This document shows positions 1 to 7,850 of a DNA stretch of 64,000 nucleotides, piece after piece. The notes under the pieces were generated by a model that worked only from the letters and a program-made list of their open reading frames with translations, was not told where the DNA came from and searched no databases. The stretch comes from Rugamonas fusca. Lineage in GTDB: Bacteria; Pseudomonadota; Gammaproteobacteria; Burkholderiales; Burkholderiaceae_D. The stretch covers positions 62,001-126,000 of the forward strand of contig NZ_JACEZS010000003.1 of the NCBI RefSeq assembly GCF_014042365.1. Direction: 5' to 3'. The translations under genes and the position numbers were made by a program. Within the stretch, counting starts at the first letter, position 1. Each line of letters opens with the position of its first letter.

Positions 1-25
1 TGGGGGGAAAACTGTGTTACGTCCC
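1..25. repeat. Partial REP-like palindrome arm at window edge
   Basis: This is the right arm of a palindromic repeat. It carries GTGTTACGTCCC, closely matching the right arm of the perfect hairpin at 51735-51798. The other arm would lie outside the window. The TTA at 17-19 is the complement of the stop codon of the adjacent transposase gene, so the repeat core (GGGACGTAA read on the minus strand) supplies the last codons and the stop. Seen directly; calling it a REP rests on its association with a RAYT gene. Confidence 0.6.
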
Positions 26-748
26 TGGTTTTTCGAGTGCGTTGGCCGTCGTTTCGGTGGGGGGCTGCTTGAATGGCCGTCCCCGCTTGGCCGGCAGCAC
101 CTGGCGCTTCATCTTGTGCTCGAGCTCGCGCTTGTACTGGTCCGAACCCAGCGGCCAGCCCTTGAGCACGGCCCGGTTGATTTCTTCCACCTGGTCCGCC
201 GTCAGCGCCGTCTCGCCCAGGGCAATGTAGGCCGCTTCGCGCTGGAATGGCGTGTTGCCCAGCGCCCAGTACTGCGGATGGTCGGTGATCAGCGGGTCTA
301 CTTGCTGGCCCGCGTGGTGGGCGTAGCTGGACCAGGGATAGTCGGCCGCCGCCGCCACCAGTCCGGCCCGCACCGGATTGAATTCGATATAGCGGCTGCA
401 TTGCAAGAAGAAATGCTCGGCATCGATCACCGACGTCTTGTAACGGCCATTCCACAGCGTGCCGCTGCGGCCGTATTTCTGGTTGAAGTAGGGCACGTAA
501 TAACGGCCTATCCATTGCATCATGTGGCCCAGGCCATCCTCGTCGGACGGCGTGACGAGCAGGTGCACATGGTTGGGCATGAGCACGTAGGCGTGAATGG
601 CCACCTTGTCATTGCGGGCGGCCGTGCGCAGCCAGCCGAGGAAGGCCAGGTAATCGGCCGTGTCGTGGAACACGGGCTGGCCATTGTTGCCGCGCTGGAT
701 GACGTGGTGCGGCTGGTTGGGAATGATGAGGCGGGGCAGTCTGGCCAT
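17..748 (-). CDS. REP-associated tyrosine transposase (RAYT), IS200-like Y1 family
   Basis: A 243-aa single-strand HUH-type transposase relative. Such proteins bind and nick REP hairpins and are thought to have spread REP elements in their host genome. The N-terminal half carries the metal-binding HUH motif as HVH at residues 60-62 in the context MPNHVHLLV. A Tyr-rich GRYYVPYFN at 81-89 is where the catalytic tyrosine of the family lies, followed by GTLWNGRYK and RYIEFNPVRAGLV, both typical of RAYTs. The basic tail (about 200-243) is a common RAYT DNA-binding extension. The ATG at 748 has only a weak ribosome site. REP-type palindromes lie immediately upstream (817-865) and overlap the stop codon. 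It stands alone, with no IS ends or target duplications visible, which fits a domesticated single-copy RAYT rather than an active insertion sequence. Confidence 0.9.
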   Translation of the reverse strand: MARLPRLIIPNQPHHVIQRGNNGQPVFHDTADYLAFLGWLRTAARNDKVAIHAYVLMPNHVHLLVTPSDEDGLGHMMQWIGRYYVPYFNQKYGRSGTLWNGRYKTSVIDAEHFFLQCSRYIEFNPVRAGLVAAAADYPWSSYAHHAGQQVDPLITDHPQYWALGNTPFQREAAYIALGETALTADQVEEINRAVLKGWPLGSDQYKRELEHKMKRQVLPAKRGRPFKQPPTETTANALEKPGT

Positions 749-816
749 GGAAGAACCGGGAACAGTGAGGCCGGCGAGCGCGGCGAAAGATGTTATCTTA
801 CCCGCTCGCCGCTACT

Positions 817-865
817 CTGTCCCCGATTATTTTTCGAAAACGAAAAATCAGCCCCACTCCGTCCC
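817..865. repeat. REP-type palindrome upstream of RAYT gene
   Basis: The stretch holds an imperfect hairpin with TTTTTCG (829-835) pairing with CGAAAAA (841-847). It is flanked by GTCCCCG at 819-825 and CCGTCCC at 859-865, the same GGGGAC-type ends seen in the two full hairpins elsewhere in the window. It lies between the start of the transposase gene and the end of the chemoreceptor gene, so the RAYT gene is bracketed by REP-like units. Confidence 0.55.
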
Positions 866-872
866 TATTTAA

Positions 873-2519
873 TCAATATTCTTCCCACTCGGGCGCTGGC
901 GCCGCTTGCTTGCCGGGCCGGACGGCCGGCAGCGCCGTGCGCGGCGCACCCGCTGCCAGCGTACGCGGCCCCACTTGGCCCGTCAGCTGGAACACGCTGA
1001 CCACGTCGGCCAGCGCCGAGCTCTGGCCCTGCAGCGAGGCGGCGGCGGCGGCCGCTTCCTCCACCAGGGCCGCGTTCTGCTGGGTCACCTGGTCCATCTG
1101 GGAGATGGCGCGGTTGATCTGCTCGATACCGAGCGTCTGTTCCGTGCTGGCGGCCGTGATATCGCCGATGATATCCGTCACGCGCCGCACGTTGATGACG
1201 ATTTCCTTCATCGTGCTGCCGGCCTCGTCCACGAGACGGGCGCCGGCCTCGACCTTGTCGACGGAATCGCCGATCAATTCCTTGATCTCCTTGGCGGCGG
1301 CGGCACTGCGCTGGGCCAGGTTGCGCACTTCCGAGGCGACAACGGCGAAGCCGCGCCCCTGTTCGCCGGCCCGGGCCGCTTCCACGGCCGCGTTCAGCGC
1401 CAGGATGTTGGTCTGGAAAGCGATGCCGTCGATCACGGCGATGATGTCGACGATCTTGCGCGCCGAGGCATTGATCATGCCCATGGTATCGACCACTTCC
1501 TCGACCACGGTGCCGCCCTTGACGGCCACTTCCGAGGCCGACAGCGCCAGCGTATGGGCCTGGCGCGAGCTGTCGCCGTTCTGCTTGACGGTAGCCGTCA
1601 GCTGTTCCATCGAGGATGCCGTCTGCTGCAACGAGCTGGCCTGCTGCTCGGTGCGGGCCGACAGGTCCAGGTTGCCGCTGGCGATCTGGCTGGAGGCGGT
1701 GGCGATGGTTTCCGTGCCCTGGCGCACCTGGCCGACGATGTTGACCAGGCTGGCGTTCATGTCTTTCAACGCCTGCAGCAGCATGCCCGTCTCGTCGGCG
1801 CTGCGCACGTCGATCTTGCTGTTGAGGTTGCCGGCCGCCACCGTCTGCGCCACTTGCACGGCCTTATGCAGCGGCCGCGTGATGGAGCCAGCGATCAGGT
1901 AGGCGAACCAGCTGCCCAGCACCAGGCCGCCGGCCACCAGCGCCAGCAGGAAGCGCTGGCCGTCGCGGTATTGCTGCTGAACTTGCGCCGCCAGCGTGCG
2001 GCCCACGTCGGCCTCATAGGCGCCGATCTTTTCCACGTTGGACAGATAGGCCGCGAACTGGCCTTCCAGTTTGCTGTCGACCAGCTTGCGGGTCGCCTCC
2101 TGGTCCGTCTTTTTGAGCTTGAACACGGCGTCGCGGGTGGCCGCGTAATCCTTGCGCACGGCCGCCACGGCGGCCAGCAAGGCTTTTTCCTCCGGGCTGT
2201 TGAGTGTGGGTTCCAGCTGCTTCTGGATCTCGTTTACGCGGGCCCGGGTGGCCGCCGCCTGCTGCGCCTCGGTGGGCGACTCGGCCTGGTCGGAATTGCG
2301 CGCGAAGGCGATCACGCGGATGCCGGAAATGCTGATCAGGTTATGCCATTCGGCCGTCAGGCGTTCCTTGAGCATGGCTTCGCTGACCATTTTCTCCGTC
2401 AGCCGGCCCACTTCCTGCAGGCGCCAGATGCCGGCCGCCGCCATCGCCATCATCAATACCAGCATCAGGCCAAAACCGCCGCCCAGCCGTACCCCTATCT
2501 TTAAATCGGAAATCTTCAT
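873..2519 (-). CDS. Methyl-accepting chemotaxis protein
   Basis: A 548-aa inner-membrane chemoreceptor that signals to the CheA/CheW complex. There is a transmembrane segment near residues 11-33 and a periplasmic four-helix-bundle-like region of about 155 residues. A second transmembrane segment lies near 190-212 (LLALVAGGLVLGSWFAYLIA), then HAMP and a long cytoplasmic coiled-coil. The signalling hairpin tip is intact (IDGIAFQTNILALNAAVEAA, followed by ARAGEQGRGFAVVASEVR). The ligand is not predictable. The C-terminus ends in EWEEY after a Pro/Ala linker, resembling the NWETF-type pentapeptide that tethers CheR and CheB. No other chemotaxis gene is nearby, so this is an orphan receptor. Confidence 0.93.
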   Translation of the reverse strand: MKISDLKIGVRLGGGFGLMLVLMMAMAAAGIWRLQEVGRLTEKMVSEAMLKERLTAEWHNLISISGIRVIAFARNSDQAESPTEAQQAAATRARVNEIQKQLEPTLNSPEEKALLAAVAAVRKDYAATRDAVFKLKKTDQEATRKLVDSKLEGQFAAYLSNVEKIGAYEADVGRTLAAQVQQQYRDGQRFLLALVAGGLVLGSWFAYLIAGSITRPLHKAVQVAQTVAAGNLNSKIDVRSADETGMLLQALKDMNASLVNIVGQVRQGTETIATASSQIASGNLDLSARTEQQASSLQQTASSMEQLTATVKQNGDSSRQAHTLALSASEVAVKGGTVVEEVVDTMGMINASARKIVDIIAVIDGIAFQTNILALNAAVEAARAGEQGRGFAVVASEVRNLAQRSAAAAKEIKELIGDSVDKVEAGARLVDEAGSTMKEIVINVRRVTDIIGDITAASTEQTLGIEQINRAISQMDQVTQQNAALVEEAAAAAASLQGQSSALADVVSVFQLTGQVGPRTLAAGAPRTALPAVRPGKQAAPAPEWEEY

Positions 2520-2675
2520 CGCGAACTCCCCCCAGCCGTGGACAAGGCGCCCATCTGTTGTCCGGCGAACCGGTTAGATGGTGCGTGGAAAGTTCATACT
2601 ACGTGATGGATAGCGGGAGAAAACTCACATATTCCCACTGGCAACAAAAATAAATGTAATTTAATTGCGCAAAAA

Positions 2676-3356
2676 TCAAGAAAGGTTGAAGCTGGCCGAC
2701 AGGCTGTAGCCTTCGCCGTAGGCGCTGCGCAGCGGCAAGTCCTGGCCCAATCCCGTGCGCGCCTTTTTGCGCAAACGATACACCAGCATGTCGACCCGGC
2801 GGCCGGCGTCGGGATCGTCGCCACCGATGCCAGCCACGATCACCTGGCGCGGCACGGGCCGGGTATTAATGGTGAGCAGGTGCAGGAAATTGCATTCCTT
2901 TTCCGTCAGCGTGATCGCCAATCCTTGCAGTTCAAGCTGGCGGGCCGATACCCGCAGCGTCCACTTGCTGGGCACGGGCACGGGGTCTTGCGGGCCCACG
3001 CGCCGGTCCAGCGCCTCGATGTGGGCGGCCAGTTCGGGGAATTTGATGGGCTTGGTCAGATAATGGTCGGCGCCCAGGCGCAGGCCGAGAATGCGATTGT
3101 CGAACGCCACGCGGCCCGTCAGCACCAGCAGGCCGATCTGCGGATACAGCTGGCGCATGCGGGGGATCACATTGAAGCCATCCTCATCGGGCAAACCCAG
3201 GTCGAGCACCACCACCCCCACCTTGCCCTGGCTGAGGGCCGACCACATCTCGCTGGCGTTGTTGGTGATGTGCACCTCGTGTTCAAGCTCAGTCAAAAAC
3301 TCTGCCATTTCCTCGGCATAGTCCAGATTGTCTTCCACGATGAGTATTTGCGTCAT
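2676..3356 (-). CDS. OmpR-family response regulator
   Basis: A 226-aa two-domain response regulator. The receiver domain (about 1-120) has phospho-acceptor Asp52 in VVLDLGLPDEDG, acidic residues in VEDN near the N-terminus, Thr80 and Lys102 (YLTKPIK). The C-terminal half is a winged-helix DNA-binding domain ending in LRSAYGEGYSL. The start is the ATG at 3356; the reading frame is open further upstream but would run into the partner gene. It follows the histidine kinase gene with a 37-base gap on the same strand, so the two almost certainly form a co-transcribed two-component pair. The target genes are unknown. Confidence 0.9.
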   Translation of the reverse strand: MTQILIVEDNLDYAEEMAEFLTELEHEVHITNNASEMWSALSQGKVGVVVLDLGLPDEDGFNVIPRMRQLYPQIGLLVLTGRVAFDNRILGLRLGADHYLTKPIKFPELAAHIEALDRRVGPQDPVPVPSKWTLRVSARQLELQGLAITLTEKECNFLHLLTINTRPVPRQVIVAGIGGDDPDAGRRVDMLVYRLRKKARTGLGQDLPLRSAYGEGYSLSASFNLS

Positions 3357-3393
3357 TGATGCGCCATTCGGTCCGATGAGTGAGCAATCGTGC

Positions 3394-4548
3394 TCAGTTC
3401 TGCCCCGTGGCAGAGTGAACTTGCGTCGGGGAATTATCACTGCTGCCTACTGCTTGTGCAAGGCTTTTCCCGGCGGCGGCAGGGGCCGGCAACCAAATCC
3501 GACATTCCACGCCGCTTTCAGGAAGATTCTTTACGTCCAGGGTGCCACCGTGCACATCGACCACGGCCCGCGCCATGTACAGGCCCAGGCCCGAACCCGC
3601 AATGCCGGCCGCGTTGGCGCCACGGAAGGACTTGTCGCACACGCGCGCCAGGTCCGCTTGCGCGATGCCGGTGCCATGGTCGCGCACCAACAGCTCGATG
3701 CCGCCTGCCATTGCCTTTTTACCTATCAATTCTATCGCGGTATCGGGCTTTGTGTACTTAATTGCATTGTCGAGTAAAACTTCTATTGCCAGCCGCAAGC
3801 CATCGGGGTCGCAGCGTATCCACTGCGGCAAGCCGTCGCAGCGCACCGTGATGCCCGCGCGCCGGGTGCGGGCCTGGGCGGCGGCCGTCTCCAGCAGGGT
3901 TTGCGGCGACAGTTCATTGGGCTGGCGGGCGCGGCCAATGCTGGCCAGCCGCTCCGGCGACAGGTAGTCATCCACCATGGCCAGCAGGCGGTCGACGGCG
4001 CTCTGGATCTTGGTGTACCGCTTGCGGGTGGCCTCGTCATGGTGGGCGCCCGTCATTTCCAGGCGCTGGATGGCGCCGTCGATGGTGGCCAGCGGGGTGC
4101 GGAACTCGTGCGACACCATGGACGCGAATTTCTTTTGCTGCTCGGCCAGCGCGCGTTGCGCGCTCAGGTCGCGCACCACGCCCACCAGGGTGGCGGGACG
4201 GCCATCGTCGCCCAGCACCACGGTCGACTCGATCTCGACCGGCACCGGGTGGCCGTCGGCGTGCGGCTGCTCGGACTGGCGCACCACGCGCATGCGGCTG
4301 AGGTCGCCGGCCGCCAGCCGGGCCAGCCGGGCCGGCAAGTCGGCCAGCAGGGCGGCCGCCAGCGGCTGCACCGTGTCGAGCCGGTAACCGAACTGGCGCT
4401 CGGCCGCCGGGCTCAGATAGGTCAGCCGGCCGCTGGCGCAGTCGGCCATCCAGCTCACTTCGCTACTGTGCTCGAGCAGCAGCCGGTAGCGGGCCTCGTT
4501 CAGACGGGCCTCCCGCAGTGCTGTTTCGAGTTCCTGAGCTGTTTGCAT
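3394..4548 (-). CDS. PAS-domain sensor histidine kinase
   Basis: A 384-aa kinase with no transmembrane segment, so probably a cytoplasmic sensor. A PAS domain spans about residues 15-135. The HisKA dimerisation domain has SHEFRTPL near residue 147 with the phospho-acceptor His. The ATPase domain has an N box (LLDNAIKYTK), a G1 box (DHGTGI) and a G2 box (GSGLGLYMA). The ATG at 4548 was chosen because the PAS helix begins just after it, while the open frame upstream only mirrors the helicase gene on the same strand in another frame. It lies directly upstream of the response regulator gene at 2676-3356. The signal sensed is unknown. Confidence 0.88.
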   Translation of the reverse strand: MQTAQELETALREARLNEARYRLLLEHSSEVSWMADCASGRLTYLSPAAERQFGYRLDTVQPLAAALLADLPARLARLAAGDLSRMRVVRQSEQPHADGHPVPVEIESTVVLGDDGRPATLVGVVRDLSAQRALAEQQKKFASMVSHEFRTPLATIDGAIQRLEMTGAHHDEATRKRYTKIQSAVDRLLAMVDDYLSPERLASIGRARQPNELSPQTLLETAAAQARTRRAGITVRCDGLPQWIRCDPDGLRLAIEVLLDNAIKYTKPDTAIELIGKKAMAGGIELLVRDHGTGIAQADLARVCDKSFRGANAAGIAGSGLGLYMARAVVDVHGGTLDVKNLPESGVECRIWLPAPAAAGKSLAQAVGSSDNSPTQVHSATGQN

Positions 4549-4598
4549 GGATGAAACTACATTTATAAAGCAACATGGCGAGTATAGCCCTGTCAGCC

Positions 4599-7500
4599 CT
4601 AATCGACCAGCGGGGCGAAGATCTGCTGCAAGTCTTCTTGAGTTAGCGCCATCTTCTGCGATTCCCCTTCGGCCAGGATGGATTGCGCCAGGTCCGATTT
4701 CTTCTGCTGCAAGACCTGGATCTTCTCTTCCAGCGTGCCCTTGGCGATCAGCTTGTAGACGAACACGGGCTTGTCCTGGCCGATGCGCCAGGCCCGGTCC
4801 GTGGCCTGGTTTTCCGCCGCCGGGTTCCACCACGGATCGTAATGGATCACCGTGTCGGCCGCCGTCAGGTTCAGGCCGACGCCGCCGGCCTTCAGGCTGA
4901 TCAGGAAGATCGGCACGGCGCCCTGCTGGAACGCGGCCACCTGGGCGCCGCGGTCCTTGGTGTCGCCCGTCAGCAAGGCGTACGGAATGTCGCGCGCCTC
5001 CAGTTCCTGCTCGATCAGCTCCAGCATGGAGGTGAACTGGGAGAACACGAGGATCTTGCGGTCTTCCTCGAGCAAGTCCTCGACCATCTGCATCAGGTCG
5101 GCCAGCTTGGCCGAACCGGCCGTCAGCTTCTTGGCCGGCAACGACTTGACCAGACGGGGGTCGCAACACACCTGGCGCAGCTTGAGCAGCGCCTCCAGGA
5201 TCACGATCTGGCTGCGCGCCACGCCCTTGCGGTCGATTTCCTCGCGCACTTTCTGGTCCATGGCCAAGCGCACGGTTTCGTACAGGTCGCGCTGGGCGCC
5301 CGTCAGTTCCACCTTGCGCACCATTTCCGTCTTGGGCGGCAATTCCTTGGCCACGCTGTCCTTGGTGCGGCGCAGCAGGAACGGCTTGATGCGGCGGTTC
5401 AGCAGGGCGCGCCGCAGCGGATCGTCCTGGCGTTCGATCGGGTGGCGGAACTGGGTGTTGAAGGTTTTCTCGTCGCCCAGCAGGCCCGGCAGCAGGAAGT
5501 GGAATTGCGACCACAGCTCGCCCAGGTGGTTTTCCAGCGGCGTGCCCGACAGGCACAGCCGGTGGCGCGCGCGCAACAGGCCGGCGCTCTGGGCCGCCTT
5601 GCTGCGGGTGTTCTTGATGTAATGCGATTCGTCCAGGATGACCAGGTGGAAATCATGCTCACGCAGTTTTTCCTCGTCACGCGGCAACAAGGCGTAGGTG
5701 GTCAGCACCAGGTCGGACTGGGCGATCTGGTCGAACTGGGCCATGCGGTCCTTGCCTTGCAGCAGCAACACGCGCAGGCCGGGCGCGAAGCGGGCCGCCT
5801 CGTCCTGCCAGTTGCCCATCAGGCTGGTGGGCGCGATCACCAGGGTGGGGGCCGTCAGCCGGCCCGCCTCTTTTTCCACCAGGATGTGGGCCAGCGTCTG
5901 CACCGTCTTGCCCAGGCCCATGTCGTCGGCCAGAATGCCGGCGAAACCGTATTCGCGCAGGAATTGCATCCAGGCCAGGCCGTCGGCCTGGTAATCGCGC
6001 AAGGTCGCCTGCAGGCCGGCCGGGGTGGCCACCCGCTTGACGGCGCCGAACTGGTTCAGGCGCGCGCCCATCTGGCGCAATTCCTCGCCGCCGGTCCAGC
6101 ACAGTTCCACGTTGCGCGACAGTTCGTCGAGCCGGGCCGCGTCCAGCGTGGCCATGCGCAGCGAATTTTTGATCTTGTCGCTGAAATACAACTCACCGAG
6201 CGTGTTGAGGATGGGCTGGACCCGGCCCCACGGCAAGGCCACCCGGCTGCCGTCGGGCAGCGTGGCCAGCATCTGGTCGTGGGCCGCGTGGGCGGCCATG
6301 GTTTTCGGATTGAAATCATGGGGCGCGTTGCGGATCAGCTGCACCAGCACCGGCAGCAGCGGCACGCGCTGCTGGTTGACGACGATACCGAGCTCCAGCT
6401 CGAACCAGGCGTGGCCGCCGTCGGCGCTGTCGAGCGTCACGTCCGCGTACCAGTCGTCCACCGCCGTCATGTCGTAGCGGTAGCGGGGACTTTTCTCCAC
6501 TTTCCAGCCTTGCGCCAGCAGCGTGGCCAGGCCATCGCCGGCGAAGCGTATCCAGTCGGCCTGGCCGGGCAGCAGCTGGCCGCCTTTCACGCTGCTCAGC
6601 GGCAGGGCCGTCGGCTTGCGGAACTCCATCGCTTGCAGCAGTTCCAGCGCGGCCGTCTCGGCGGCCGTGTCGCGCTGGATGATTTCCGTCACCTCGCCGC
6701 GCTGGCGCACCACGCGTTGGGACGGGTCGAACGACACCCGCTCGCCGTCGTAATCGAAGGACAGCACGGCGAAATCATGCCAGCGCTGCAAGCTGCCATC
6801 GGCCAGCATGGCCGCGTCCAGCAGCAACACGGGGCGGGGCCGCACATCCTCGCGCACGCGCTGGGGCAACGGTTGCGGCAACGGCATCAGTTGCTGCAAG
6901 CCATAGGCCAGCAACAGTTGCGACACGCGCACCTTGTCGTTGGCCGTCAACAACGGCGCCTGGGCCACCAGCGCCTGCAGTTCGGCCAACGGAATGGCGG
7001 CGCCGCCCTGGTTCAGTTGCAACACGCCGCACGACAGGTTGTCGATATACCACGGTGGGTCGGTCGGCAACATGTAGTCGATCTGGTCGGCACCGTGGTG
7101 GCGCGCGCCTGCGGGCGCCTCCACCTGCCAGCCCAGCCGCAAGCCCTTGCCTTCCTCGCGCCACACGAGGTTGGCCGGACGCAACGGCCCGGCCTTGAGC
7201 GGATACACGAGGCCATTGCCGACATCGGCCCAAGAATTGGCCCACAGCAATTTCTCCTGGTCGGACAGCATTTGCAGCAAGGCCGCGCCGATCTTGCCGC
7301 GCGGCTCGGTGGCGCTGCCCGTCTGCGACGCGGCGCCGCTGCGCATGGCCACGAAGAAGCGGATCAAGTCCTCGTCGCCGGGCGCCAGGAAGGTGGGCGG
7401 GGCCGACAACAGGGAGAACACTTCGCTCACGGGACTGGCGGCGGCCACGTCGCCATTGGGGCGCAGGCGCGCCTTGTACAGGCACAGCGCCACGTGACGC

Positions 7501-7724
7501 CCGCCGCTGGTGGGCGCCATCACGTAGATCAAACGGAACTGGGGCTGCTTGGGATCGGCATCGACCGGGACGGCGGGCAGCTTGGCCTTGGGATGCGCGG
7601 CCGCATCCACCCGCTGCAGCCAGGTGGCGACAGCGTACGACAATTGGGTCGCGGGCGGCGCGGGGCGTGCCGGTACGGCTGGGGCATCGGTGGCGTCGTC
7701 GCGGGTGATATCCATGGGGCGCAT
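4599..7724 (-). CDS. SNF2-family DEAD/DEAH-box ATPase (HelZ/RapA-like)
   Basis: A 1041-aa Swi2/Snf2 ATPase. The N-terminal 500 or so residues are a family-specific region of unknown role. The motor starts near residue 580, with Walker A (DDMGLGKT) near 598-606, the DEAH-type box (DESHY) near 696-700 and the SGTPLENHLGELWSQF motif after it. The C-terminal lobe (about 840-1000) carries SLKAGGVGLNLTAAD and the arginine finger region ATDRAWRIGQ. Such bacterial proteins are thought to remodel nucleoprotein complexes, for example by freeing RNA polymerase, but the substrate cannot be told from sequence. The ATG at 7724 has an alternative three codons in. It ends 50 bases before the start of the histidine kinase gene; a functional link is not evident. 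Confidence 0.9.
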   Translation of the reverse strand: MRPMDITRDDATDAPAVPARPAPPATQLSYAVATWLQRVDAAAHPKAKLPAVPVDADPKQPQFRLIYVMAPTSGGRHVALCLYKARLRPNGDVAAASPVSEVFSLLSAPPTFLAPGDEDLIRFFVAMRSGAASQTGSATEPRGKIGAALLQMLSDQEKLLWANSWADVGNGLVYPLKAGPLRPANLVWREEGKGLRLGWQVEAPAGARHHGADQIDYMLPTDPPWYIDNLSCGVLQLNQGGAAIPLAELQALVAQAPLLTANDKVRVSQLLLAYGLQQLMPLPQPLPQRVREDVRPRPVLLLDAAMLADGSLQRWHDFAVLSFDYDGERVSFDPSQRVVRQRGEVTEIIQRDTAAETAALELLQAMEFRKPTALPLSSVKGGQLLPGQADWIRFAGDGLATLLAQGWKVEKSPRYRYDMTAVDDWYADVTLDSADGGHAWFELELGIVVNQQRVPLLPVLVQLIRNAPHDFNPKTMAAHAAHDQMLATLPDGSRVALPWGRVQPILNTLGELYFSDKIKNSLRMATLDAARLDELSRNVELCWTGGEELRQMGARLNQFGAVKRVATPAGLQATLRDYQADGLAWMQFLREYGFAGILADDMGLGKTVQTLAHILVEKEAGRLTAPTLVIAPTSLMGNWQDEAARFAPGLRVLLLQGKDRMAQFDQIAQSDLVLTTYALLPRDEEKLREHDFHLVILDESHYIKNTRSKAAQSAGLLRARHRLCLSGTPLENHLGELWSQFHFLLPGLLGDEKTFNTQFRHPIERQDDPLRRALLNRRIKPFLLRRTKDSVAKELPPKTEMVRKVELTGAQRDLYETVRLAMDQKVREEIDRKGVARSQIVILEALLKLRQVCCDPRLVKSLPAKKLTAGSAKLADLMQMVEDLLEEDRKILVFSQFTSMLELIEQELEARDIPYALLTGDTKDRGAQVAAFQQGAVPIFLISLKAGGVGLNLTAADTVIHYDPWWNPAAENQATDRAWRIGQDKPVFVYKLIAKGTLEEKIQVLQQKKSDLAQSILAEGESQKMALTQEDLQQIFAPLVD

Positions 7725-7850
7725 TAGTCTAAAAACGGTTCAAAAACTGCAACACGCAATATTATCCGCCATACCGACAATTCTGTACTGCTGTTTAGCT
7801 AAACTATCTTGCTGTACAGGCGCCGCCCCGACACCGGTACAACAGTCGGG

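Noticed and set aside
906..2504. A 532-codon plus-strand frame opposite the chemoreceptor
   Set aside because: Arg/His/Gly-rich antisense shadow; the minus-strand chemoreceptor has full family motifs.
4549..5556. A 5' extension of the histidine kinase frame
   Set aside because: It is the out-of-frame shadow of the helicase gene on the same strand; the PAS domain starts right after the ATG at 4548.
4683..7727. A 1014-codon open frame on the plus strand
   Set aside because: It is the antisense shadow of the SNF2-family ATPase gene. The product is low in complexity, rich in Arg/Gln/His/Gly, and has no recognisable motif. Long antisense frames are common in GC-rich DNA.
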